From the NCBI GenBank assembly GCA_027858325.1, contig JAQICU010000007.1:1-9474 (forward strand): a stretch of 9,474 nucleotides of DNA, written 5' to 3'. This document shows positions 1-7,033 of this stretch, piece after piece. The notes under the pieces were generated by a model, which was given only the letters and a program-made list of their open reading frames with translations, was not told the DNA's origin and made no database searches. This stretch comes from Candidatus Cloacimonadota bacterium (GTDB lineage: Bacteria > Cloacimonadota > Cloacimonadia > Cloacimonadales > TCS61). The position numbers and the translations under genes were made by a program. Numbering within the stretch: the first letter of the stretch is position 1; the number at the start of each line of letters is the position of its first letter.

Positions 1-1295
1 CCTATTATCTCAACATTTCTGCCAAAATACACATCACCGGAAATCTTAAGGCTTTTGCATTTCCTCAAAGACGGAATTCCGTTGGCAAATCGCTTTTCAA
101 AATCAGTGATATCTTTATAGAATTCGTCGATTAATTCGATATGCGGAACCTTGTCATGAACATTAACTAACTTCAATTTATTTTCAGAGGTGAGTTCGTA
201 AGCATCGCTTAAAATTGTCAGCATATCCGTTGTCTTTTTTACCGGTGCAAATCTATCACGATCAACTATTAAAGCTCGTGAATTTTTGAATACACTTATT
301 GCTGCTCCCATGGCGGATTCGATCTGATAAACCTTTTCACCATCAACTTCCTTTTTATTTAGAATCATCGTGAGTGGAAGCAGATATCTGGTCTCATACA
401 ACCGCTGTTTTAACGCTTTTAGATTAACCCAGAGATTGTTCGTATTAAAATAAGAATATCTATTAATATCTTGAAAGAAAGCTACTTCGCCATCCGGACA
501 TTGTGCAGTTTCCCTGAGCATAAGTTGTCCTTTTTTTGTCTGTGCCAAATGCCCGCCCTTTTTATCCATTTCAGTACGCTGACAAACCTCCATCATGAAA
601 GGCAAATTTTCTTCAGCAAAATGAGCTAAGATCTTCTCATCAATTACAGCACCAAGATTATCAGAATTAGAGATAAAGGCATATTCAAATCCCTGACTTA
701 TCAGCTTATCCAGAACACCGGAAATAGCCAGAGCTGTATATATTTCACCATGACCGGGTGGATTCCAATTAAGATTATCGTTTTCATTTTTCAACGGTGA
801 TAGATCACTTATCTTGATCTTGGGAAATTTGTTCTGCAAAAAATCAAGAGGAATGTGGGGCAGAGCCAGCTTATTATATTTTTCCAAATAGGAAAGTGAA
901 TCTTGCTGGGTATTAAAACTGTGCATTAAAAGCAATGGAATATTTTTGCCGGATTCTTTTCGTAAATGTAATATCTGCTGAGCAATAACATCGAGGAAAT
1001 TATGTTCCCCTTTTATTTTAAGAAGTGTCTTTGCCTTCTTGAGACCCATACTAGTTCCAAGTCCACCATTCAGTTTGATCACAGCAAGTTTTTCTAGTGG
1101 GGAAGAGATAGCAGATTCCAGCTTATCATAATCAATAAGATTTTCTTTTGCAGGCGGTTCTATTTCTGCTTCCGAAAGTGTTCCGGTTGCACCTTCAAGA
1201 ATTTTGTAATATGAATTGGAAAACGATTGAATAACCAGATCTTCCAAACCTTCTTCTTCCATTATTTCTACAAATTCTTTTAAGTAACTTTTCAC
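1..1295 (-). CDS. UTP--glucose-1-phosphate uridylyltransferase, eukaryote-type (UDPGP family), C-terminus cut by window edge
   Basis: The enzyme makes UDP-glucose from UTP and glucose-1-phosphate in the cytoplasm. I translated it from the GTG at 1293-1295; about 431 codons lie in the window and the reading frame runs off the left edge without a stop. The nucleotide-binding motif NGGLGTSMG is at residues 76-84, followed by WNPPGHGEIY (177-186, uridine/sugar site) and SNSDNLGA (209-216, catalytic Asp region). The last visible residues (SGDVYFGRNVEI) look like the start of the C-terminal left-handed beta-helix, so I estimate only 30-50 residues are missing. These motifs belong to the UDPGP (UGP2/UgpA) family and not to bacterial GalU. 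The GTG start is supported by GGAGG at 1301-1305 with a 5-nt spacer. It is the last visible gene of the leftward operon, 18 nt after the glycosyltransferase, to which it may supply UDP-glucose. An N-acetylhexosamine-1-phosphate uridylyltransferase is a less likely alternative. Confidence 0.9.
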   Translation of the reverse strand, partial: MKSYLKEFVEIMEEEGLEDLVIQSFSNSYYKILEGATGTLSEAEIEPPAKENLIDYDKLESAISSPLEKLAVIKLNGGLGTSMGLKKAKTLLKIKGEHNFLDVIAQQILHLRKESGKNIPLLLMHSFNTQQDSLSYLEKYNKLALPHIPLDFLQNKFPKIKISDLSPLKNENDNLNWNPPGHGEIYTALAISGVLDKLISQGFEYAFISNSDNLGAVIDEKILAHFAEENLPFMMEVCQRTEMDKKGGHLAQTKKGQLMLRETAQCPDGEVAFFQDINRYSYFNTNNLWVNLKALKQRLYETRYLLPLTMILNKKEVDGEKVYQIESAMGAAISVFKNSRALIVDRDRFAPVKKTTDMLTILSDAYELTSENKLKLVNVHDKVPHIELIDEFYKDITDFEKRFANGIPSLRKCKSLKISGDVYFGRNVEII

Positions 1296-1313
1296 ACTTT
1301 CCTCCAAAATGGA

Positions 1314-2246
1314 TTAAAAATTTATCTTTTCTGCTACTGAAATATTTTTTTTCCTATTCCCGCTTCTGTTGCGATTCACGATCAATTCTCCCAGAAGCCC
1401 GATCGAGAAGAATTGCAGCCCGATGATCATTAATAATGTTCCTAAATATAAAAGTGGACGATTATACAACGGTACTCCAAATCCCAATTTCATTATAGAA
1501 AGATAAAGTGCGATGATGAAGCCGACAACACCAAATCCAAAACCGACCCTGCCAAATAAATAGAGAGGACTGTGAATATATCCAGTAACAAGTTTTACTG
1601 TTAGAAGATCAAGCAGACCTCTTATATATCTTTCCGAACCATACTTGGTTTTTCCAAATTCTCTTCTGCGGTGATGAACGGGGATCTCAGCAATTTTAAA
1701 TCCTAAAGAATCAGCTAATGCCGGAATGTAACGGTGCATTTCTCCATAAATATCTAGCTCTTCGATCACCTCTTTTTTATATGCTTTAAATCCACAATTA
1801 TAGTCATGCAGTTTTAATTTAAATGTATTGTAAGTAACTTTATTATAAAGTTTAGAAGGCCATGTTTTTGAGATCGGATCGCGGCGTTTTACTTTCCAAC
1901 CGGTAACCATATCATATCCTTCATCCAGTTTATTTATGAATTGTTTTATCTCTTTCGGATCATCCTGCAGATCTGCATCCATCGTGAAAACTATATCTCC
2001 TTCTGCTGCATCAAATCCTACATTCAAACCAGCAGATTTGCCAAAATTTTTCCTGAATTTTATCAGCTTAACATTATTATCGTCAGCAGCCAATTTTTGT
2101 AAAATTTTATAGCTTTCATCAGTACTGCCATCATCAACAAAAATGATCTCATATTCATATTCTATGATATTTTCTATGATCTCAGAATAGAGTTGTTTCA
2201 AACTGTCCTGTTCGTTAAAAACGGGTATCACAAATGATAATTTCAT
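1314..2246 (-). CDS. GT2 glycosyltransferase, dolichyl/polyprenyl-phosphate sugar synthase-like (DPM1/GtrB type)
   Basis: This 310-residue membrane-anchored family 2 glycosyltransferase probably transfers a sugar from a nucleotide sugar to polyprenyl phosphate at the cytoplasmic face of the inner membrane. The GT-A domain spans about residues 1-225: VIPVFNE at the N-terminus, the DDGSTDES nucleotide-binding motif (38-45), the metal-binding DADLQDDP (90-97), the acceptor-region HRYIPALA (171-178), and a basic HHRRREFGKTKYG segment near 191-203 typical of this subfamily. Two hydrophobic helices follow (about 229-254 and 264-291), as in GtrB and other DPM1-like enzymes that keep C-terminal anchors. 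The start has a GAGG site 8 nt upstream and lies 15 nt after the kinase gene. Its position between a polyprenol-kinase-like gene and a UDP-glucose-forming enzyme suggests polyprenyl-phosphate-glucose (or a derived sugar) as product, but the sugar cannot be read from sequence. A role in O-antigen or cell-envelope glycosylation is equally compatible. Confidence 0.92.
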   Translation of the reverse strand: MKLSFVIPVFNEQDSLKQLYSEIIENIIEYEYEIIFVDDGSTDESYKILQKLAADDNNVKLIKFRKNFGKSAGLNVGFDAAEGDIVFTMDADLQDDPKEIKQFINKLDEGYDMVTGWKVKRRDPISKTWPSKLYNKVTYNTFKLKLHDYNCGFKAYKKEVIEELDIYGEMHRYIPALADSLGFKIAEIPVHHRRREFGKTKYGSERYIRGLLDLLTVKLVTGYIHSPLYLFGRVGFGFGVVGFIIALYLSIMKLGFGVPLYNRPLLYLGTLLMIIGLQFFSIGLLGELIVNRNRSGNRKKNISVAEKINF

Positions 2247-2261
2247 TTTTCCATCCTCTTA

Positions 2262-2852
2262 TTAAACGAATATATTCACAAAACTCATAACCAATCCGGA
2301 AGCTATTGGAATCTTTATATTATCGTCAATTGGAATCCATGAAAATTCAGCAATTGTCGCCGTAAGAGCTCCTACTAAAGCAACTACCGGATTTAAGAAG
2401 AGAAGTCCGAAAACAAAACACCCTGCAAAACAGGCTAAACTTCCTTCCAGGCTTTTATCGGTATTTAATATTTTTCTTTTACCATACGGGATTCCCACAA
2501 GTGCAGCCAGTGTATCTCCAATTGCCAGAAAAGCAAGAGAGACAACAGCAATTTCCTTTGGGAAAAAACCTATACACAATACTGCAGAGATCATCAAATA
2601 AGTAGCACCTGTGAAATTGTGGATTTCGTGTTTACGCAGCATAATACCAACTAGGTTGTAAAAGATACGCTTAAATGTTTTGTGTTCAAGTCTTGCTATA
2701 TCAATAATCAGCGCAATAACAGTTAGGGGAATTAAAATTAGAAACATCAATTTCCGGTTATAATGAAAAATAAAGTAATAAGAAAGGGGCAGCAATATCG
2801 AACTTATATGAAATGTTTTTCGAAATAGCTCCTTCTTCTGTTTTTCGGTCAT
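2262..2852 (-). CDS. SEC59/DGK1/VTE5-type CTP-dependent lipid kinase (dolichol, phytol or diacylglycerol kinase-like), often labelled phosphatidate cytidylyltransferase
   Basis: This is a 196-residue polytopic inner-membrane protein with about six hydrophobic segments. It carries the family pattern: RKTFH near the N-terminus (R11, K12, H15), GDTLAALVGIPYGKRK (G112-D113 ... G120), the KSLEGS signature (133-138), and E169 followed by DDN..IP (176-182). These are the residues expected of CTP-using dolichol kinase (SEC59), yeast diacylglycerol kinase DGK1 and plant phytol kinase VTE5. The likely reaction is CTP plus a lipid alcohol giving CDP plus the lipid phosphate. Its start ATG overlaps the stop of the isoprenoid reductase gene by 4 nt (ATGA at 2849-2852) with no clear ribosome site, so it is probably translated by coupling. 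That coupling favours an isoprenoid alcohol as substrate. Diacylglycerol, or cytidylyl transfer as in CDP-lipid synthases of related fold, cannot be excluded. Confidence 0.85.
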   Translation of the reverse strand: MTEKQKKELFRKTFHISSILLPLSYYFIFHYNRKLMFLILIPLTVIALIIDIARLEHKTFKRIFYNLVGIMLRKHEIHNFTGATYLMISAVLCIGFFPKEIAVVSLAFLAIGDTLAALVGIPYGKRKILNTDKSLEGSLACFAGCFVFGLLFLNPVVALVGALTATIAEFSWIPIDDNIKIPIASGLVMSFVNIFV

Positions 2853-4042
2853 TTCAGTTTTATTTTGCTCACTACAAATGATTTTGCAACATCCAGCATC
2901 AGCTTGGGATCTCCTTTCACCGCTTCTGTGAATAAAACCTTTAGGCTGAATTTATCCGATGGGATCTTCTTACAATAACTCACTAGATTATTGAATCTTT
3001 CATCAGTCATAAAGAGGAATTTTTCTTTCATTGAGTGCATTACTTTTTGTGTATTTCCTAGTGTTTTATCCCATTCTTTACGATATTTCTTTAGGAATTT
3101 AGCATCGAATTGTCCTTGATTAACAGCTTCGGCAGCTACCTTTCCGGCAATGCTCCCTGCTATCATTCCCTGAACAACTCCACCGCCGGTAATCGGATTA
3201 ACCTGCCGCGCAGCATCACCAACTAACATAATGTTGTCACGGACAATTTCTTTTAGAGTAGCCGCTGTTGGAACACCTCCATACATAGTGTAGGTAATTG
3301 TTGCATTTGGGAATCTCTCAGCTACAAATTCATCAAGGTATTCTTTTGGTCCCTTTTCATGCGATAGATGACCGGCAATGCCAATACCAACATTTGCAGT
3401 ACTATCAGATTTTGGGAAGATCCAGATATATCCACCGGGTGAAACTTCATTTCCAAAATAGAATTCGCATGTATCTTTTTTTAGATCAAGACCGGCGAGA
3501 GTATATTGTACACAAGTATCAATATCTCTGAGTGCTACAGTTGTATTTATTCCTGCCCATCTTCCCACACGCGATTCTGTTCCATCAGCTGCGATGACGA
3601 TATCACATTTTACTTCCCGGGTTTCTCCCATATAGCGGTATTTTACGCCGGTTATTTTATCGTTTTCTTTTATCAGATCCAGGGCATCTGCTTTAGTTAT
3701 TAGCCGAGCTCCATGTTTTGCGGCAAGCGCACAAAGTGCAGTATCAAATATTCTTCTTTCCAGAACGTATCCGAGTCCATTATTATGCATGAATGCACTT
3801 TCACCATTTGGAGAAGTGAGCTTCGCAACATCTATCTGTGATGCGATCCAACGCTTATCAATATCGATAAATGGTGCAATACCGTTATGTGAAACACCTT
3901 CCGCACAGCGAACAGGAATTCCTGGTTCTCTATCTCGTTCCAACATTAGAACAGAAGCACCGTTCTCTGCTGCATATCTTGCTGCAACGCTTCCTGCAGG
4001 ACCGGCTCCAATCACAACAATGTCATATCTATCTTTTACCAT
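2849..4042 (-). CDS. Geranylgeranyl reductase family FAD-dependent oxidoreductase
   Basis: This 397-residue flavoprotein is predicted to hydrogenate double bonds of an isoprenoid chain. The FAD Rossmann motif GAGPAG (12-17) ends at the ribose-binding E35. A CxxG motif (C46-A-E-G49, 'VRCAEGVS') follows, the conserved cysteine region of archaeal geranylgeranyl reductases. ADGTESRVGR (about 152-161) and VGDAARQVNPITGGG (274-288) are the second and third FAD motifs of the group. Most telling is YIWIFP (205-210) followed by eight residues and GIG (219-221), an exact fit to the YxWxFP-X7/8-GxG motif that lines the lipid cavity of archaeal enzymes. The C-terminal 70 residues are alpha-helical, as is usual. 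The start overlaps the ferredoxin stop by 1 nt (TAATG, 4040-4044), with AAGGTG just upstream. Natural substrates could be polyprenyl/dolichyl phosphate, digeranylgeranylglycerol phospholipid or a menaquinone side chain. Confidence 0.92.
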   Translation of the reverse strand: MVKDRYDIVVIGAGPAGSVAARYAAENGASVLMLERDREPGIPVRCAEGVSHNGIAPFIDIDKRWIASQIDVAKLTSPNGESAFMHNNGLGYVLERRIFDTALCALAAKHGARLITKADALDLIKENDKITGVKYRYMGETREVKCDIVIAADGTESRVGRWAGINTTVALRDIDTCVQYTLAGLDLKKDTCEFYFGNEVSPGGYIWIFPKSDSTANVGIGIAGHLSHEKGPKEYLDEFVAERFPNATITYTMYGGVPTAATLKEIVRDNIMLVGDAARQVNPITGGGVVQGMIAGSIAGKVAAEAVNQGQFDAKFLKKYRKEWDKTLGNTQKVMHSMKEKFLFMTDERFNNLVSYCKKIPSDKFSLKVLFTEAVKGDPKLMLDVAKSFVVSKIKLK

Positions 4043-4212
4043 TATTCACCTTCCACAATAGCTTTTGCCGGACACACTTTCAAACAATTCAAACAGTTTG
4101 TACATATATCGTTATCTATCTCAACGTTGAATTCTGAGACTGTAATTGCATCAACAGGGCACACCGCAACACAGGTTCCGCAAATATCACATAATTCATG
4201 TATAACTTTCAT
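4042..4212 (-). CDS. 2x[4Fe-4S] ferredoxin
   Basis: This small bacterial-type ferredoxin has two classical cluster motifs. In the reading frame counted from 4227, they are C13-x2-C16-x2-C19-x3-C23-P and C42-x2-C45-x2-C48-x3-C52-P, so all eight ligands are present. Two starts are possible. The ATG at 4225-4227 abuts the preceding stop codon and has no ribosome site. The ATG at 4210-4212 has GGAG at 4222-4225 with a 9-nt spacer, so I prefer the shorter 56-residue protein beginning MKVIHELCDICG. The gene runs into the reductase gene through a 1-nt TAATG overlap, indicating co-translation. Archaeal geranylgeranyl reductases are known to need a low-potential donor, and in Methanosarcina a ferredoxin fills that role. 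I therefore infer that this protein is the dedicated electron donor for the neighbouring flavoprotein. Confidence 0.93.
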   Translation of the reverse strand: MKVIHELCDICGTCVAVCPVDAITVSEFNVEIDNDICTNCLNCLKVCPAKAIVEGE

Positions 4213-4221
4213 AAACTTATT

Positions 4222-4225
4222 CTCC
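4222..4225 (-). promoter_or_regulatory. Ribosome binding site that decides the ferredoxin start
   Basis: GGAG on the minus strand (complement of 4222-4225) lies 9 nt before the ATG at 4210-4212 and overlaps the alternative upstream ATG at 4225-4227. The upstream ATG has no purine-rich site of its own, because the preceding bases are the end of the exonuclease gene (…GTTATAA). The internal ATG is therefore the better supported start. Confidence 0.55.
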
Positions 4226-4227
4226 AT

Positions 4228-5799
4228 TTATAACATGTAATTTTTTTCTCTGTAATCTATAAATTTAAAAGATGATTCTCTAAAAGTAAAAACAATATTG
4301 TATGGAACTTCCGGTTCCATCTTATTCTCCAACTTTTTAAATTGCATTCTTTGAACATCACGCTGAGGAAGGTAATCAATTAGTAGAAATTTTGGTTCTG
4401 GATTTCCCGGTCCGAACGGTTGCAGAAGATTATAATCCATTTGGATATATTCATTGAATTTATCTAGTTCCCCGCTGCTGATAACTGCATCAATATCGAT
4501 TCTTTTATTCTCTTCAATAACTCTTTGGTTCTGCTCGATATATTCTTCAAATTTATCGATAAATTTAACTATTTCACTGCTTTTCACTGTAAATCCGGCG
4601 GCTTTTGCATGACCACCATATTGAATAAGATGTTCACTACAATGCGTAAAAGCATCAACAAGGTTAAAGCCATTGGTACCACGTGCTTCTCCAACAGCAA
4701 TACCATTTTTATTCTTTATAAATATCACAGGGACTTTATGTCTCTTTGTAATAAATGAAGCTGAATAACCCAGAAGCTCAAAGGGGATTTGATGTTCCAG
4801 ATCTCTAAAAACAAAAGAATTCTCCAGTTTTCTTGGAATTTTCGTTCGGATATAATGACGAATATTTTCTAGTTTACTCTCATGATTTTTTTGAAGACTT
4901 TGCATTTCCGCAATTATAATATCTTTTTCTTTATTGTGAGTAGTAAGCAATTTCATACTTTTGTGTATACCGTTCTTACCTCTGCCATTCGAAAGTAATT
5001 TAATGATGAAATGGATGTTATTCATTCTCTGGGAATAATTGATCCCCTGCTCAAGATAAGGGCTTAATTTGTAAAGAGTGTTATCGTCAAATGTATTCCA
5101 GGTATCCAGAACTTCCTTCACAAATATCCTATTGACATCCACTAGAGGGACTTTATCTGAGATACTGCCAATTGCAACCCAGAAAAGATAATTTCTGTCA
5201 TCGCTAATTCCTGTTATTTCCGCAATTTTTTTAATCAGAAAATATGTTACAGCAACACCGGCTATCATTTCAAATGGAAATTTACATTCTTTCTGTTTGG
5301 GATTAACGATTGCCAGAGCAGGTGGTAAAAGATCATCCAAGACAATATGATGGTCTGTTATAATGACATCACATCCAAGTTCCATAATTTCTGCAATTGC
5401 ATCCTTACCTGAAACACCACCATCAACAGTAATTACCAAATTAAATTTTTCTTCTCTTACTTTATCAATGAAATTCTGTTGAATTCCATGATTATCTATC
5501 AGCCTATTGGGAATATAATAAAAATGATTTTGAGAACCAAGTTTCTCTAAAAAATCATATAAAATATATGTAGAAGTAATTCCATCAACATCGTCATGCC
5601 CGTAAATAATGATTTTCTCTTTTTGATGAACAGCCTCAATAATTCGGTCAGCAGCAATATCAATATCTTTGAGCAGAGAATGGCTGGGTAAATCGGTCAA
5701 TGATGAATGGATAAAGGAATCGCTGATCTCTCTACTTTCCTTTATCTGATCTAAGATTGTATCTTTATCAGAATGTTTATAGCTCCATCTGAATTTCAT
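4228..5799 (-). CDS. recJ: RecJ-like single-stranded-DNA exonuclease (DHH-DHHA1 family)
   Basis: This cytoplasmic 5'-3' single-strand DNA exonuclease of the RecJ type is used in repair and recombination. Numbering from the ATG at 5797-5799 (523 residues), the DHH domain shows motif I GHDDVDGITS (67-76), motif II TVDGG (124-128), motif III ITDHH (147-151) and motif IV AIGSISDKVPL (209-219). The DHHA1 domain carries GEARGTNGFNL (370-380) and YGGHAKAAG (394-402), and the OB-fold region has PFGPGNPEP (461-469). The frame is open up to 5877, but that extension overlaps the 3' end of the porin-like gene and adds 26 residues before the expected MKFRW-type N-terminus. The start at 5799 lies 7 nt after the upstream stop and has only a weak AGG-type site. 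Motif I has His where canonical RecJ has the first Asp (GDYDVDG), so this may be a divergent RecJ subfamily. A specialised oligoribonuclease-like role is possible. Confidence 0.9.
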   Translation of the reverse strand: MKFRWSYKHSDKDTILDQIKESREISDSFIHSSLTDLPSHSLLKDIDIAADRIIEAVHQKEKIIIYGHDDVDGITSTYILYDFLEKLGSQNHFYYIPNRLIDNHGIQQNFIDKVREEKFNLVITVDGGVSGKDAIAEIMELGCDVIITDHHIVLDDLLPPALAIVNPKQKECKFPFEMIAGVAVTYFLIKKIAEITGISDDRNYLFWVAIGSISDKVPLVDVNRIFVKEVLDTWNTFDDNTLYKLSPYLEQGINYSQRMNNIHFIIKLLSNGRGKNGIHKSMKLLTTHNKEKDIIIAEMQSLQKNHESKLENIRHYIRTKIPRKLENSFVFRDLEHQIPFELLGYSASFITKRHKVPVIFIKNKNGIAVGEARGTNGFNLVDAFTHCSEHLIQYGGHAKAAGFTVKSSEIVKFIDKFEEYIEQNQRVIEENKRIDIDAVISSGELDKFNEYIQMDYNLLQPFGPGNPEPKFLLIDYLPQRDVQRMQFKKLENKMEPEVPYNIVFTFRESSFKFIDYREKNYML

Positions 5800-5806
5800 G
5801 GAGTTT

Positions 5807-7033
5807 TTACCTGTTCTCATCCGCTTCAGGTATTTCGCGATGTTCAATTCTTTTATATCGTTTCTTAAAAATATCAAATCCGGTTATGCCAAATGAGAAC
5901 ATCAAAGATTCATCACTGAGCCCATGTTTATCCACATCTCCACGAGTTGTATAAGTAACGGCAAATTCAATTTTTTTATTGGGAGATTTTAGGGGAATGG
6001 AAGAACCAAAAGTAATGGCTTTTTCTATTATCTTTTCATCATTAACTTCAAATGGAAGTTCACGGTAATAGCCTCCAATCCTCAATGGGATCTTCTCATA
6101 CCAGGAGCCATAACCACTAAGAGGATCATAAGCAAATCCCAAACCAAGTTTCAATGTATTTTTGTTGTAGTCTTCCGTATCCTTCCACATCTGATAATAC
6201 CCATCAAAAGAAGCTTTGTATTTTTCCAGAAACTTCCATGTGATTCCACCAGACATTTGAGCTGGTACCTCAAAAAGGAAATCATCGTCCAAACTTAATG
6301 TATCTGCATAAGGTGTATGACCATATTTGTAGGTTATACTTCCTTCCAGTTTAACGTGGGAAGAATAAGCAGCACCCACAGATACTTTACCAATTTTCTT
6401 TGAAAGTCCTACTGTGAACCCGGGGTTTTTATATATTTTTTCAATTTCATATTTTGCATCAATATAATCATTATCTTCAAAATCTATTTTCCAATAACGG
6501 ATACGGTGACCAAGATAATAATTCATTGCAGCACCAATATTTACGAAAGGATTTTTGTATGCATAAAGTATATTAGCTTCGTAGAGTGAAGTACTCAATC
6601 TGTTAACTTCAGAGTATTGCAATGTGTCGCTAAAACTTACAAAAGGATCACACTCTATTGAATTCTCAATGTTCCCTGATGCGATAGAATTAAAACTGAA
6701 GGCAAATCTATGAGCTGCAATTGGAATTGCCATTGTGAAGTACGGCATATAGATACCATCATCACGAAATTCATTATTATCCGCATCCTTGTACCACATA
6801 TATCCTAATGATGTTGCTGTTGAAAATAGCACATTATTTGTAGTTACAGCCAATGAAGGATTATGAAAATTAGGGTTTATTCGGAAGAGATCGGCAGATC
6901 CGGTTTCACCCATTCCCGAACCATAAACATCATTTCCATAATACTCAAGCGGCATTCCACTGAATGAGAAAATTGAATTTCCTGCCAATAGAACAGTCAT
7001 TAACAAAAGTATCAATATTAATTTGTATTTCAT
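5807..7033 (-). CDS. Outer-membrane beta-barrel protein, FadL/PorV-like, with basic C-terminal tail
   Basis: This exported protein is 408 residues long from the ATG at 7031-7033, which has GGGAG at 7039-7043 and a 5-nt spacer. The longer frame opening at a TTG at 7099 would bury the signal peptide 22 residues in, so I reject it. Residues 1 to about 24 form a signal peptide (MKYK followed by a run of Leu, Ile and Met). The mature N-terminus has YGSGMGETGSADLFRINPNF (37-56), like the 'G-x-GMGxTGSA ... NPA' start of FadL/OmpP1 and PorV-like barrels in the FCB group. The rest alternates aromatic and polar residues in strands typical of a transmembrane barrel. After the last strand (FSFGITGFDIF) there is a charged tail of about 19 residues (KKRYKRIEHREIPEADENR) that is not part of a normal barrel end. 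It is the first gene of the leftward operon. The transported substrate is unknown, and a T9SS-associated role is only a guess. Confidence 0.8.
   Translation of the reverse strand: MKYKLILILLLMTVLLAGNSIFSFSGMPLEYYGNDVYGSGMGETGSADLFRINPNFHNPSLAVTTNNVLFSTATSLGYMWYKDADNNEFRDDGIYMPYFTMAIPIAAHRFAFSFNSIASGNIENSIECDPFVSFSDTLQYSEVNRLSTSLYEANILYAYKNPFVNIGAAMNYYLGHRIRYWKIDFEDNDYIDAKYEIEKIYKNPGFTVGLSKKIGKVSVGAAYSSHVKLEGSITYKYGHTPYADTLSLDDDFLFEVPAQMSGGITWKFLEKYKASFDGYYQMWKDTEDYNKNTLKLGLGFAYDPLSGYGSWYEKIPLRIGGYYRELPFEVNDEKIIEKAITFGSSIPLKSPNKKIEFAVTYTTRGDVDKHGLSDESLMFSFGITGFDIFKKRYKRIEHREIPEADENR

Noticed and set aside
3298..4137. Several overlapping plus-strand open frames of 65-90 codons (3298-3531, 3506-3703, 3789-4061, 3871-4137)
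   Set aside because: They lie antisense to the well-supported reductase and ferredoxin genes, overlap each other, have no family motifs and show no convincing ribosome sites.
4525..4758. Plus-strand open frame of 77 codons
   Set aside because: Antisense to the conserved DHHA1 and OB-fold part of the RecJ-like gene; the translation has no recognisable features.
5800..5877. 26-residue N-terminal extension of the RecJ-like protein overlapping the porin-like gene
   Set aside because: The extension is read from the 3' coding end of the upstream gene, and the internal ATG at 5799 lies 7 nt after the upstream stop, next to the first family-like residues.
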